Below, in pieces: positions 50,469 to 59,406 of a DNA stretch of 64,000 nt (positions are counted from its first letter, which is position 1; each line of letters starts with the position of its first letter). Location of the stretch: assembly GCF_002885975.1 (NCBI RefSeq), contig NZ_POSP01000003.1, positions 2,914,001 through 2,978,000 of the forward strand, given 5' to 3'. The position numbers and the translations under genes are program-made. The notes beneath the pieces were generated by a model. That model was not told the DNA's origin and did not search any database. It saw nothing but the letters and a program-made list of their open reading frames with translations. This DNA is from Paucibacter aquatile. GTDB taxonomy: Bacteria; Pseudomonadota; Gammaproteobacteria; Burkholderiales; Burkholderiaceae_C.

Positions 50469-51122
50469 ATGATGCAGCCCGTCCGGTTGCCCCCCAGCCC
50501 GATGACACGGCGAAGCCTGGCCCTGCGGGCCCGGGCCGGCCTGCTCGGTCTGGGCGCTGCCGCGGCCCTGAGTCTGGCGGGCTGTGCGGTGCAGATGCCC
50601 TTCCAGGCACCGGCCGAGAAGGCCGGCAAGACCACGGTCTACCAGAACGAGCGCTTCCAGGCGGACGAGACCTTTTCGCGCCTGTTCGACGGCAGCGTCG
50701 AAGACACCTGCGAAGCGGCGCGCCGCGCCCTGCTGAGCCAGGGCTATGTCATCAGCCCGACACCGGCCAATGCCGTGCCGCCGAGCAGCAACAACAGCTC
50801 GGTCACGGGTCGCAAGCATTTCCAGCCCGATGGCGATGTCCATGTGGAGATCAGCTTCAATGTGGTGTGCGCGCCCGATGGCCGCCAGGACCAGGTGACC
50901 ACCGCCTTTGTATCCGCCCAGCAAGACCGTTACTCGCTGAAAAAAAGCAGCAATTCCACCAGCATCGGCGTGAGCGCCCTGGGCTCCATCTCGGTGCCCA
51001 TGTCCTCGACCGATGAGTCCCTGGTCAAGGTGGCCAGCGAGACCATCCCGGCCGGCGCCTTCTACGACCGCTTCTTCAGCCTGATGCAGCGCATGCTGGG
51101 CGAGCGGGTCGCCGACAAGTAA
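50469..51122 (+). CDS. DUF2242 family lipoprotein
   Basis: 217 residues with a lipobox signal peptide (GLGAAAALSLAGC). The family pattern includes YQNERFQADETFSRLFDGSVEDTCEAARRALLSQGYVI and GRKHFQPDGDVHVEISFNVVCAP. Function unknown; probably outer-membrane or periplasmic. A good ribosome binding site (AAGGAG) precedes the ATG at 50469. A second ATG at 50502 would also retain the signal. Confidence 0.85.
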   Translation: MMQPVRLPPSPMTRRSLALRARAGLLGLGAAAALSLAGCAVQMPFQAPAEKAGKTTVYQNERFQADETFSRLFDGSVEDTCEAARRALLSQGYVISPTPANAVPPSSNNSSVTGRKHFQPDGDVHVEISFNVVCAPDGRQDQVTTAFVSAQQDRYSLKKSSNSTSIGVSALGSISVPMSSTDESLVKVASETIPAGAFYDRFFSLMQRMLGERVADK

Positions 51123-51132
51123 TCTGCCGACC

Positions 51133-52455
51133 TCAATCCGACTTCAGGGCCTGCGCCCGGGCGCGCAGCAGGGCTTGATCCTGCGCATTGCCGCTCAAGG
51201 CCGCCGCGCGCTCGAAGGCGACCCGGGCCTCCTCGCGCCGCCCCAACCGCTCCAGCACATCGCCTTCGGCGCTGGCCAGCCAGGGGTAGTCACGCAAGGC
51301 CGGCAGCTCGCGCAGCGGCTGCAGCAGGGCCAGGGCCACGGCCGGCCCGCCACCTTGCTCGGGTGACTGGCGGCTGACGGCCACCGCCCGGTTCAGGCGC
51401 ACCACGGGCGAGGGATAACGCGCCATCAAGGCGTCATAGCCGGCCACAATCGCCGCCCAATCGGTGGCCTCGGCCGTGGCCGCGCGGGCATGGCAGACGG
51501 CAATCGCCGCTTGCAGCTGGTAAGGCCCGGGGCCGGTCGCCTCGTGCTGGGCCAGGGCCTCGGCGCGGGCCAAAGCGCCCAAGCCACGGCGGATCAGCAA
51601 AGCATCCCAGCGGCGCCGGTCCTGGTCCATCAGCAGCACGGGCTGGCCTTGTTCATCGAGCCGCGCCGCCAGGCGCGAGGCCTGGATCTCCAGCAGAGCC
51701 AGCAGGCCGTGAACCTCGGCCTCCTGCGGGCTCAGGCCGGCCAGCACCCGGGCCAGGCGCAGCGCCTCTTCGCACAGCGTGGGGCGCATCCAGTCCTCAC
51801 CCTGGCTGGCGGCGTGGCCTTCGTTGAACATCAGATAGATCACGGCCAGCACCGAGCCCAAGGCCTCGCTGCGCGCCTCGCCCTGGGGCAGCTCAAAAGG
51901 CAGGCCGCTGTCGGCCAGGGTGCGCTTGGCGCGCACGATGCGCTGGGCCACGGTGGGCTCGGGCTGCAGACAAGCGCGGGCGATCTCGGCCGTGCTGAGG
52001 CCGCCGAGCAGGCGCAGGGTCAAGGCCAGGCGGCTGGCCGGCGGCAGCACCGGGTGGCAGGCGATGAAGAGCAGGCGCAGCAGATCGTCGTCGATATGGG
52101 CCGCATCGGCAGCCTGGTCGAGGCTGCGGATCAACTCGGGCGCGAAATCGGGCTCCACATCGGCCTGCAGGCTTTGCAGATCCTGGGCCAGGGCTTCCTC
52201 CTGGCGCGCCTGCATGGCCACGCGGCGCAGGTGATCGAGGGCGCGGTGTTTGGCCGTGGTCATCAGCCAGGCGGCCGGATTGTGGGGCAGGCCGTCGCGC
52301 GGCCAGGTCTCGAGGGCGGCCAGCAGGGCGTCTTGCGCCAGCTCCTCGGCGCGGTCCAGATCGCGCACCAGGCGGGCCGCATGGGCGACGATGCGGGCCG
52401 ACTCCTGGCGCCAGATGGCCGCCACGGTGTCGTGCAGGGCGCTGTCTTCAGGCAT
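51133..52455 (-). CDS. ECF sigma factor, ECF42-like, with C-terminal extension
   Basis: 440 residues. The N-terminal third is an ECF sigma core: region 2 with AARLVRDLDRAEELAQDALLAALETWPRDGLPHNPAAWLMTTAKHRALDHLRR and region 4 with RLALTLRLLGGLSTAEIARACLQPEPTVAQRIVRAKRTL. The C-terminal 250 residues are a helical, TPR-like extension (DUF6596 type) with VIYLMFNEGHAAS and QLQAAIAVCHARAATAEATDWAAIVAGYDAL. ECF42 factors are described next to DGPF proteins, and one lies at 53650. No anti-sigma gene is adjacent; the extension may take that role. The ATG at 52455 overlaps the VOC gene by 8 bp. Confidence 0.9.
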   Translation of the reverse strand: MPEDSALHDTVAAIWRQESARIVAHAARLVRDLDRAEELAQDALLAALETWPRDGLPHNPAAWLMTTAKHRALDHLRRVAMQARQEEALAQDLQSLQADVEPDFAPELIRSLDQAADAAHIDDDLLRLLFIACHPVLPPASRLALTLRLLGGLSTAEIARACLQPEPTVAQRIVRAKRTLADSGLPFELPQGEARSEALGSVLAVIYLMFNEGHAASQGEDWMRPTLCEEALRLARVLAGLSPQEAEVHGLLALLEIQASRLAARLDEQGQPVLLMDQDRRRWDALLIRRGLGALARAEALAQHEATGPGPYQLQAAIAVCHARAATAEATDWAAIVAGYDALMARYPSPVVRLNRAVAVSRQSPEQGGGPAVALALLQPLRELPALRDYPWLASAEGDVLERLGRREEARVAFERAAALSGNAQDQALLRARAQALKSD

Positions 52456-52867
52456 CGCTGCCGGGGTCGGCACAGGCGCTGGTGTCCATGAAGCAGAGCT
52501 CCCAGATGTGGCCGTCCAGGTCCTCGAAACCATGGGCGTACATGAAGCCATGGTCCTGCGGCGCGCGGGGTGCGCTGCCGCCGGCGGCCACGGCCTTGGC
52601 CACCAAGGCGTCCACCTCGGCGCGGCTGCTGCAGGACAGGCAGAGCAGCAACTCGGTGCCCTGGCGTGCATCGACGATGGGCTTGCCGGTGAAGCCCTGG
52701 AAGAACTCGTGCACCAGCAGCATGGCGAAGAGGTTCTCACCGAGCACCAGGCAGGCGCCCTGCTCGTTGCTGAACTGCGGGTTGAAGGCGTAGCCCATGG
52801 CTTCGAAGAAGGCGCGCGAACGCGCCATGTCGCGGATGGGCAGATTGACGAAGATTTGCTGATGCAT
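52448..52867 (-). CDS. VOC/glyoxalase-superfamily protein
   Basis: 139 residues with two beta-alpha-beta-beta-beta halves: MHQQIFVNLPIRDMARSRAFFEAMGYAFNP and HGFMYAHGFEDLDGHIWELCFMD with the C-terminal Glu of the metal site. Resembles uncharacterised VOC proteins often placed beside ECF sigma factors. The substrate is unknown. It overlaps the sigma gene by 8 bp, so the two are co-translated. Confidence 0.9.
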   Translation of the reverse strand: MHQQIFVNLPIRDMARSRAFFEAMGYAFNPQFSNEQGACLVLGENLFAMLLVHEFFQGFTGKPIVDARQGTELLLCLSCSSRAEVDALVAKAVAAGGSAPRAPQDHGFMYAHGFEDLDGHIWELCFMDTSACADPGSDA

Positions 52868-52912
52868 GGTGTGGTGGGTCTCGCGGTGGCTGGGTTTGGA
52901 TCTGATGACGGT

Positions 52913-53473
52913 TCAGGTCGCCGATGCAGCGGGCGCCGGCTCTGCCAGGCCCCTGAGGTTCTGCAGCCCGGCCTCGAAATCACGGCCGATCATGCGGTCC
53001 ATATTGAAGATCACCCCCATCAGCTTGCTGACAAAGGGAGAGGGGCCGGTCATGGTCCAGCTCACCTGCGAGGCGCCGCCGGGCAGGGCTTCGATGCGGA
53101 ACTCGGCCTGGTTGTGGGCCTCAAAGGGCTTGATGAAATCCAGGCGCATGGCCACACGCTGCGGGGCTTGCAGCTCGGTGATCTCCAGGCTGCCTTCGCC
53201 CACTTCCTTGCTTTGCCAGGCGTAACGCGCCCCGGGGCCGGCGGTCTGGGCGCTGTACTGGCCCTGGATCTGCGGGTCTTTCTTCTCGTAGGGGTTCCAG
53301 CGGTTGAACTGGCGCAGGTCTTGAATCAGGGCAAACAAGGTCTCGGGCGAGGCCTGGATGCGCAGCTGACGTTCGACCTTGAAATGGTCCGGCTGGCGCG
53401 AGGCCTGGAACAGCAAGACCAGCAGCAACAGGACCAGAAGGCCGCCGATCAGTTTGAACAGGGTGAGGACCAT
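52913..53473 (-). CDS. SRPBCC-family protein with N-terminal membrane anchor
   Basis: 186 residues: one N-terminal membrane segment (LIGGLLVLLLLVLLFQA), then a polyketide cyclase/START-like domain (FKVERQLRIQASPETLFALIQDLRQFNRWNPYEKKDPQIQGQYS, W-N-P-Y typical) and a C-terminal helix (MDRMIGRDFEAGLQNLRGLAE). Such proteins bind lipid-like ligands or act as enzymes; the ligand is unknown. The ATG at 53473 is taken, 45 bp inside the longer frame. It is part of the minus-strand group with the sigma factor. Confidence 0.87.
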   Translation of the reverse strand: MVLTLFKLIGGLLVLLLLVLLFQASRQPDHFKVERQLRIQASPETLFALIQDLRQFNRWNPYEKKDPQIQGQYSAQTAGPGARYAWQSKEVGEGSLEITELQAPQRVAMRLDFIKPFEAHNQAEFRIEALPGGASQVSWTMTGPSPFVSKLMGVIFNMDRMIGRDFEAGLQNLRGLAEPAPAASAT

Positions 53474-53649
53474 AAAGAGCTTCTTTCTCCGAACTGGGTT
53501 TGAGCGATGAGGCCGCATGGCCAGAGGCGCGCCCTCTGGCCGCCCTTGCCCACACGACGAAGCAGGCCCTGCGTTTTCGACATCACCGGGGCGGAGCTCG
53601 CACGAACTTTCCGTGCGTCCGTCCGTCTATCCCTCCTCAGCGCTGAGGA

Positions 53650-54099
53650 TCAGGCCGGCTCTGCGTCCTCGAAACAGGGGCCGACCTGGCGCACCTCCAC
53701 CGTGGCCCACTCGGCCGCCGGGCAGCGGGCCGCCATTTCCAGAGCCAGGGCGCGGCTGCAGTTCTTGAGCAGGAAGAAGCCGCCGATCATTTCCTTGGCC
53801 TCGGCAAACGGGCCATCGGTCAGCTGGGTCTGGCCCTCGCGCACCTGCAGGCGCACCGCCTGGCGGGTGGAAGCGAGCGAGTTGCTGGCTTCCAGCAGGC
53901 CACGCGCCTGCAGATCGGCACCAAAGGCCAGCATGCGGGCATAGGCCTGCTCGCCCCCGGCGCGGCCGCGCGCCTGGCGCTGACCCAGGGGCTCCACGAT
54001 CAGGAGCATGTAGGACGAATCGGCCGGGGCGGCGCTGGCCGAAGCGGCAGGCGGCGCGCTCTCGAGCGCGGTGGCGGGGACGGGATTCGGGGTCGACAT
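53650..54099 (-). CDS. DGPF/YCII-related protein linked to the ECF42 sigma factor
   Basis: 149 residues. After an Ala/Pro-rich leader of about 27 residues comes SSYMLLIVEPLGQRQARGRAGGEQAYARMLAFGADLQARGLLEASNSLA and the signature LTDGPFAEAKEMIGGFFLLKNCSRALALEMAARCP. DGPF proteins accompany ECF42 sigma factors in many bacteria and are probably part of their signalling or output; the activity is not known. First gene of the minus-strand group leading to the sigma gene. Confidence 0.88.
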   Translation of the reverse strand: MSTPNPVPATALESAPPAASASAAPADSSYMLLIVEPLGQRQARGRAGGEQAYARMLAFGADLQARGLLEASNSLASTRQAVRLQVREGQTQLTDGPFAEAKEMIGGFFLLKNCSRALALEMAARCPAAEWATVEVRQVGPCFEDAEPA

Positions 54100-54162
54100 A
54101 GCACGGGGTTCCTTGCAAAGCTCGCTTGGCGCGCATTGTGGAGCGGCCAGGGCGGCTTGAAC

Positions 54163-56484
54163 ATGTGGTCCACTCCCAGGGTGAGTGATCCTTTTTCTAC
54201 GACTTCTTCTTCCGCCGGTTCGCCGGATCCGTCGCGCGCCGAGCCCGCGTCGGCGGCGTCTGCCGGCAAGCCTGTGCCCCTGAACCTGCCCCGGCCGCAG
54301 CACGCCAGCCGCCTGCCAGCCGGCATCGGGCCCGAGCAGCTCTTGCGCATCCGCCAGGCGGCCTACCAACTGCCCCAGGTGCTGACGCCGGCTGATTTCG
54401 GCGCCGCCAGTGGCGAGGCCAGCGCCCAGGAGGCGGCGCTGGACCGCGCCGGCCTGGTGCTGCTGCAAAAAGCCGTGGCCGGTGCCCGCCCCAGCCGCTG
54501 GATCGCGCCGCGCCTGATGGCCGTGGCCCTGGCGCATCTCGATGTCGTCGGCACCGCGCCCACCGTGCGCGCGCTGATGCAGCAGCGCACGGTGCTGCTG
54601 GACGGCCTGGGCCTGAGCCGTGAGGGCCAGGGCTGGAGCCGGCTCTGCCGCCTCAACCTCAAGCTGGCCCTGCCGGGCTGGCAGATCCCGGTGGCCTTCC
54701 GCGTGCCGCTGGAGGACGACGGCCCGGTCTGGGCCTTCTACCGCGACGGCGACCTGCACGCCCTCAAGGCCGCCCTGGGCCAGCAACCGCCCTATGCCCA
54801 CGCGGCGGAGCTGCAAGCCCATCTGGCCCAGCTGCTGGCGCGCAGCGAGGCCGGCCACCCGGAGCATCTCGATTCCCTGCTGCCCCGCCTGCAGGCCGAA
54901 TGCGCCATGCCCCAGGCTTTCGAGCTGCTCAAGGCCGGCTGCACCCGCGCCCAGGACCGCTGGGAGCACCGCGTTGCCGAGCTCAACACCCTGGCCGGTT
55001 TGAACAGCGAGCTGGCCTTCCAGGGCTACCCCGACACCTTTGATGCCGCGCGCCGCCTGCAGCGCACGGTCACGCTTTACGTGGGCCCACCCAACAGCGG
55101 CAAGACCTACGCCGCCTTCGAGCGCCTGGCGCGAGCCCACGAGGGCGCCTACCTGGCGCCGCTGCGCCTGCTGGCCCTGGAAGGGCGCGACCGTCTGGTC
55201 GGCCGCGGCGTGCCCTGCTCGCTGCTGACGGGCGAGGAGAACGTGCCGGCCGATGGCGCCCGCGTCGTCTCCAGCACCATCGAGATGGTCAACACCAACA
55301 AGCCCATCGACGTGGCGGTGATCGACGAAGCGCAGATGCTCTTCGACCTCTACCGCGGCTGGGCCTGGACCCAAGCCATCGTCGCGGTGCCGGCCAATGA
55401 GGTGATCATCATCTGTTCCGCCTATGCCGTGCCGGCGATCGAGAGCCTGCTGGGCCTGTGCGGCGAGCGCTGCACGGTCCGGCATTTCGAGCGCAAGCAG
55501 GAGGTGCAGCTGCTGCCCGCCCCCGTGCCCATCGCCGCGCTGAAAAAAGGCGACGCCGTGGTGGCCTTCAGCCGCCGCGAGGTGCTGATGCTGCGCGACC
55601 AGATCGCCCAAGCCGGCCACCCGGTCTCGGTCATCTACGGCGCGCTGCCGCCCGAGGTGCGGCGGCGCGAGGCCGAGCGCTTTGCCAACGGCGCCGCCCA
55701 CATCCTGGTTGCCACCGATGCCATCGGCATGGGCCTGAACCTGCCGATCCGGCGCGTGCTGTTCAGCACCATGAGCAAGTTCGACGGCCAGGGCGACCGC
55801 GCGTTGACCGTCTCCGAGGTGCACCAGATCGCCGGCCGGGCTGGGCGTTATGGCATGCACGACGAAGGCTTCTGCGGCGTGCTGCGCGAGGCCGAACCGC
55901 AGGCCGCCAAGGTACTGAAGGAGCTGCTGCCCAAGCAGCCGCGGGCACCGCGCGATTTCAAGGCCGCGGTGGCGCCGAACTGGTGGCATGTCAACACCAT
56001 TGCCAGCCGCCTGGGCTTGAAGCGCCTGCGCGAGGTGCTCAGTGTCTTCATGGAACAGCTGCGCCTGGACGACGCCCACTTCGCCGTGGCCGAGCTGGAG
56101 CAGATGCTGGACCTGGCCGCCCAGCTCGACCAGGCCGCGGGCGGCCTGACGCTCAAGCAACGCTTCATCTACGCGCAAGCGCCGGTGGACAGCCGCACCG
56201 ATGCCCAGGTGCAGGAGTACCTGGACTGGGCCCACCGCCACGCCCTCAACGGCAAGGCCGGCTCGCCCTGGTTCCTGCAGGACGTGGACGAACACAGCCG
56301 CCTCGACCGCATGGAGCAGGCCCTGCGCAGCTGCACGCTCTGGCTCTGGCTGGACCTGCGCTTCCCCGGCGTCTACGGCCAGGTGGCCGAGGTGGTGGAC
56401 CTGCGCAGCCGCCTGAACGACGGCATCGAGCGCCACTTGAAGGGCAAGAAGCCGCTGTGGCAGACGCGGGGCGGGCGGCGGTGA
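54163..56484 (+). CDS. Suv3-like ATP-dependent RNA helicase
   Basis: 773 residues resembling mitochondrial SUV3 helicases. Walker A GPPNSGKTYAAFERL lies near residue 308, followed by YLAPLRLLALEGRDRL, the GVPCSLLTGEE segment and Walker B VAVIDEAQMLFDLYRGWAWTQAI (DEAQ instead of DEAD). The second helicase domain has VVAFSRREVLMLRDQI, VSVIYGALPPEVRRREAERF, LVATDAIGMGLNLPI and HQIAGRAGRYG. The N-terminal 270 residues are helical and unrecognised. In mitochondria SUV3 drives RNA turnover with an exonuclease; no such partner is adjacent. ATG at 54163 preferred over a TTG nine codons earlier. Confidence 0.9.
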   Translation: MWSTPRVSDPFSTTSSSAGSPDPSRAEPASAASAGKPVPLNLPRPQHASRLPAGIGPEQLLRIRQAAYQLPQVLTPADFGAASGEASAQEAALDRAGLVLLQKAVAGARPSRWIAPRLMAVALAHLDVVGTAPTVRALMQQRTVLLDGLGLSREGQGWSRLCRLNLKLALPGWQIPVAFRVPLEDDGPVWAFYRDGDLHALKAALGQQPPYAHAAELQAHLAQLLARSEAGHPEHLDSLLPRLQAECAMPQAFELLKAGCTRAQDRWEHRVAELNTLAGLNSELAFQGYPDTFDAARRLQRTVTLYVGPPNSGKTYAAFERLARAHEGAYLAPLRLLALEGRDRLVGRGVPCSLLTGEENVPADGARVVSSTIEMVNTNKPIDVAVIDEAQMLFDLYRGWAWTQAIVAVPANEVIIICSAYAVPAIESLLGLCGERCTVRHFERKQEVQLLPAPVPIAALKKGDAVVAFSRREVLMLRDQIAQAGHPVSVIYGALPPEVRRREAERFANGAAHILVATDAIGMGLNLPIRRVLFSTMSKFDGQGDRALTVSEVHQIAGRAGRYGMHDEGFCGVLREAEPQAAKVLKELLPKQPRAPRDFKAAVAPNWWHVNTIASRLGLKRLREVLSVFMEQLRLDDAHFAVAELEQMLDLAAQLDQAAGGLTLKQRFIYAQAPVDSRTDAQVQEYLDWAHRHALNGKAGSPWFLQDVDEHSRLDRMEQALRSCTLWLWLDLRFPGVYGQVAEVVDLRSRLNDGIERHLKGKKPLWQTRGGRR

Positions 56485-56487
56485 GTC

Positions 56488-56593
56488 GTGAACAAGTGAA
56501 CAAGTGAACAGGTGAAGGGGTGAAGGGGTGAAGGGGTGAGGGTGACGGGTTCACCAGGCGCGCAGCGCCGCTCACTTGTTCACCCGTTCACCC
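56488..56593. repeat. Octamer tandem repeat forming an inverted repeat
   Basis: Consecutive 8-bp units: GTGAACAA twice, GTGAACAG, GTGAAGGG three times, a shortened unit, then GTGACGGG (56488-56549). About 20 bp further, CTCACTTGTTCACCCG and following bases to 56593 form the reverse complement of the same units. It lies 4 bp after the helicase stop and 58 bp before the next gene. Confidence 0.85.
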
Positions 56594-56650
56594 AAAGAAA
56601 GTCCCGAGCATTCCGGTTGGATGTGTGCATGCAACTCGAAAGCTCCCGCC

Positions 56651-57421
56651 ATGTCTGACACGGCTTTGACCCTGACCGACGCCGACCCGGCGCTGGCCTA
56701 CAAGCTGGAATCCATCGCCATTGCCGGCGTGGCCGATCTGCAGATCCGCTCCCTGCTGGACCGCCAGCAGTTCAGCGATCCCCTCGGTGAGGCCGAAGCC
56801 CTGGGCATCTCTTCGGCCACCTGGCCCTTGTTCGGCCTGCTCTGGCCCTCGGGCCTGCGCCTGGCCGAGGCCATGGCCCTGCGCCCCCTGGTGGAGGGCG
56901 AAAGCATTCTGGAAATCGGCTGCGGCCTGGGCCTGGCCAGCCTGGTCAGCCACCGCCGCGGCGCCCTGGTCACGGCCAGCGATTGCCACCCCCTGGCCGG
57001 CCACTTCTTGATGGAAAACCTGCGGCTCAACGACCTGCCGCCGATGCGCTACTGCCACGGCGACTGGTCGGGCCAGAGCTGGGACGAGGAGCTCCTTGCC
57101 CTGGCCACCGCCGCGGCCAGCGCCAAGCGCCATCCGGCCGCAGCACGCCGCCATCGCCCGCGCGTGCAGGGCCGCTTCGACCTGATCATGGGCAGCGACA
57201 TCCTCTACGAACGCGACGACGGCGGTGCACTCTGTGGCTTCATCGAACGCCACGCTTTGCCGCATTGCGAGGTGCTGGTCGTGGATCCCAACCGCGGCAA
57301 CCGCCCAGCCTTCAGCAAACGCATGGCCGGCCTGGGCTTCGCGCTGGACGACCGCCTGCTGCGCTCGGCGCCCGAGGCGGCCGAAAAGTACAGCGGCCAC
57401 CTGCTGCGTTTCCAGCGCTGA
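56651..57421 (+). CDS. SAM-dependent methyltransferase, METTL21-like
   Basis: 256 residues with a Rossmann methyltransferase core: ILEIGCGLGLASLVSHRRGALVTASDCHPLA (motif I) and FDLIMGSDILYERDDGGAL (motif IV region, D-I-L-Y as in lysine methyltransferases of the METTL21 type). The N-terminus carries WPLFGLLWPSGLRLAEAM, also typical of that group. A protein-lysine substrate is possible but unproven. ATG at 56651 chosen because earlier codons cross the octamer repeat. Confidence 0.85.
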   Translation: MSDTALTLTDADPALAYKLESIAIAGVADLQIRSLLDRQQFSDPLGEAEALGISSATWPLFGLLWPSGLRLAEAMALRPLVEGESILEIGCGLGLASLVSHRRGALVTASDCHPLAGHFLMENLRLNDLPPMRYCHGDWSGQSWDEELLALATAAASAKRHPAAARRHRPRVQGRFDLIMGSDILYERDDGGALCGFIERHALPHCEVLVVDPNRGNRPAFSKRMAGLGFALDDRLLRSAPEAAEKYSGHLLRFQR

Positions 57422-57469
57422 GCGCAAGTTTCCTCGGCGGCTAATATCGGCAGCCCATGGAGGAATGCC

Positions 57470-58129
57470 GTGTCCGAGGACTACAACGCCGAATCGGTGG
57501 CCTGCTTTGACAAGCATGCCCAGCGTTATGCCGAGAAATACTTCGAGCTGCGCGACTACGACCGCCACTACCAGGCCCTGGTCGATCGCCTGCCCGACAA
57601 GGCGCCGCGCCTGCTCGACCTGGCTTGCGGGCCCGGCAATGTGGCGGCTTTTGTGCGCCGCTGCCGGCCCGATGCCGACATCCTCTGCGTCGACCAATCG
57701 GCCGCCATGCTGGCCACCGCGCAGCAACGCCTGCCCGGCATCTCCACGCACCAGGCCGACTGCCGCGACCTGTCGGCCCTGAGCCCTGGTTTCGACGCCC
57801 TGGCCTTCTGCTTCGGCCTGAGCTATTTCAACGACGACGACGCGTGCCAGGTGCTGGCCGAGCTGGCCCGCCTGCTGCGCGCCGGTGGCCACCTGCTGCT
57901 CAGCAGCATCACCGGTGACCCGGCCGACAGCGGCGTGCAGCTGAGCAGCAGCGGCGACCGGGTGCATCTGTTCTACCGCCAGCCGGAGACGATTGCCAGC
58001 TGGCTCGCGGCGGCCGGCTTTGGCGATCTTGAGCTCGAACGCCTGCCCAGCCCCGCCAACGCCTCGCAGGCCACCGTGGATGTGGTGATCCTGGCGCAGC
58101 GGATGACGAGCGCCCAGCCCGCCGCCTGA
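57470..58129 (+). CDS. Class I SAM-dependent methyltransferase
   Basis: 219 residues: motif I LLDLACGPGNVAAFVRR near residue 48, then ILCVDQSAAMLATAQQRLP, DALAFCFGLSYFNDDDACQVLAELARLLRAGGHLLLSS. Resembles small-molecule or lipid methyltransferases of the UbiE-like class; the substrate is unknown. GTG start at 57470, after GGAGGA. It is not related in sequence to the methyltransferase just upstream. Confidence 0.9.
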   Translation: MSEDYNAESVACFDKHAQRYAEKYFELRDYDRHYQALVDRLPDKAPRLLDLACGPGNVAAFVRRCRPDADILCVDQSAAMLATAQQRLPGISTHQADCRDLSALSPGFDALAFCFGLSYFNDDDACQVLAELARLLRAGGHLLLSSITGDPADSGVQLSSSGDRVHLFYRQPETIASWLAAAGFGDLELERLPSPANASQATVDVVILAQRMTSAQPAA

Positions 58130-58223
58130 CGTCCCGATCCCCCGTTATGCTGGTGTTTCCAGATCCAGCCCGGCTCATAGCCTGACTCAAAGCCCGGCTT
58201 CAAGACCACGAGGAACGCAGCCC

Positions 58224-58706
58224 ATGATCGATGCATCGCCGTCCCTGGCCCCCGATTCAGCACCCATCGAACCACCCGCAGCGACGGCGCCGCGCTTGTG
58301 GAACCCCAACGCAGCGGCCAGCTGGAGCTTGATCTTCAGCCCCGTGTTTGGCGCCCTGCTGCAGCGATCCAACTGGCTGGCCATGGGACATCCCGACAAG
58401 GCGGCGCGCTCGCTGCAGTGGGTCTGGGCTTATCTGGTGTTCCTCGTGGTGACGGTCGGTGTGAGCGCCGTGCTGCCGAGTGAGAAAGCGGCAGACTTGC
58501 TGACGCGTGTCGCCGGCCTGGTCTTTCTGGTGGCCTGGTACTACGCCAACGGCAAGGAACAGGTTGGCCTGGTGCTGGCCCGTTACGGACGCACTTACCC
58601 GCGCAAGTCCTGGCTGAAGCCGCTTGGACTGGCGCTGCTGGTGGCCATTGCCTTCGTGATGCTCGGAACCTTGCTGGCCATGGCCGAAGGGCTGCCCCAT
58701 GAGTGA
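58224..58706 (+). CDS. Small uncharacterised inner membrane protein
   Basis: 160 residues: a Pro/Ala-rich N-terminus, WNPNAAASWSLIFSPVFGALLQRSNWLAMG, then three hydrophobic segments (WVWAYLVFLVVTVGVSAVL, VAGLVFLVAWYYA, ALLVAIAFVMLGTLLAM). The NPxAAxxWSLIFSPxFGA pattern recalls uncharacterised membrane proteins of proteobacteria. Function unknown. Overlaps the thioesterase gene by 8 bp. Confidence 0.78.
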   Translation: MIDASPSLAPDSAPIEPPAATAPRLWNPNAAASWSLIFSPVFGALLQRSNWLAMGHPDKAARSLQWVWAYLVFLVVTVGVSAVLPSEKAADLLTRVAGLVFLVAWYYANGKEQVGLVLARYGRTYPRKSWLKPLGLALLVAIAFVMLGTLLAMAEGLPHE

Positions 58707-59139
58707 GGACTGCGAAGACCGCGCCGCCCGCATCAGCCGCAGTTTCGAGGCCCAGGGCCTGATGCGCACCCTCGGCGCCCGCCTGGCCTGGGTGGGCGAG
58801 GGCGAGGTGCACATCGCCATGCCCAACTCGCCCGCAGTCTCGCAGCAGCAGGGCTTTGTCCATGCCGGCGCCATCACCAGCATCGTCGACAGCGCCTGCG
58901 GCTACGCGGCGCTGAGCCTGGCGGCGCCGGGCTTCGAGGTGGTGTCGGCCGAGTTCAAGATCAATCTGATGCGGCCGGCCATCGGCACGCATTTCCTGGC
59001 CGTGGGCAAGGTGCAGAACGCCGGCCGCCTGCTGACCGTGTGCAGCGGCGAGGTGCGGGCCTTTCTGAGCGAGGACGCCCGCGACTTCAAGGTTGTGGCC
59101 TTGATGCAGGCCACCATGGTGCTGGTTCAAGCCCGCTGA
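58699..59139 (+). CDS. PaaI-type hotdog thioesterase
   Basis: 146 residues of the hotdog fold acyl-CoA thioesterase family: GEVHIAMPNSPAVSQQQGFVHAGAITSIVDSACGYAALSL (HAGAITSIVDSACG is the PaaI-like active-site helix) and VVSAEFKINLMRPAIGTHFLAVGKV. Likely hydrolyses an acyl- or aryl-CoA; the substrate is unknown. Confidence 0.9.
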   Translation: MSEDCEDRAARISRSFEAQGLMRTLGARLAWVGEGEVHIAMPNSPAVSQQQGFVHAGAITSIVDSACGYAALSLAAPGFEVVSAEFKINLMRPAIGTHFLAVGKVQNAGRLLTVCSGEVRAFLSEDARDFKVVALMQATMVLVQAR

Positions 59140-59406
59140 GGCCCCGCCGCCGACCCAACCCCGGGGAAATCACCGGGAACTGGGCGCTATGCGCTCACTA
59201 CACTGCCCGGGCGGTCCATGGGCCGGGCCTGAGATCGCGGGTCGGGTGTGACCGGCTCACTGCAGCGGGTTTCTTGCGCACCACGCTGGAAGAAATCCGC
59301 GGCCCCATCCCGGCCTGTCCATTTGTTCTCGGTCTTGACCGCTTGATTGCTCACCACCCCTGAGCCTGCACTCAATTCGACCCCTGCTGTGCCGATACCG
59401 CCGTCA

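Noticed and set aside
53650..56436. 928-codon minus-strand frame across the helicase gene
   Set aside because: Only its last 149 codons, the DGPF protein, are real; the rest is antisense to the Suv3-like helicase.
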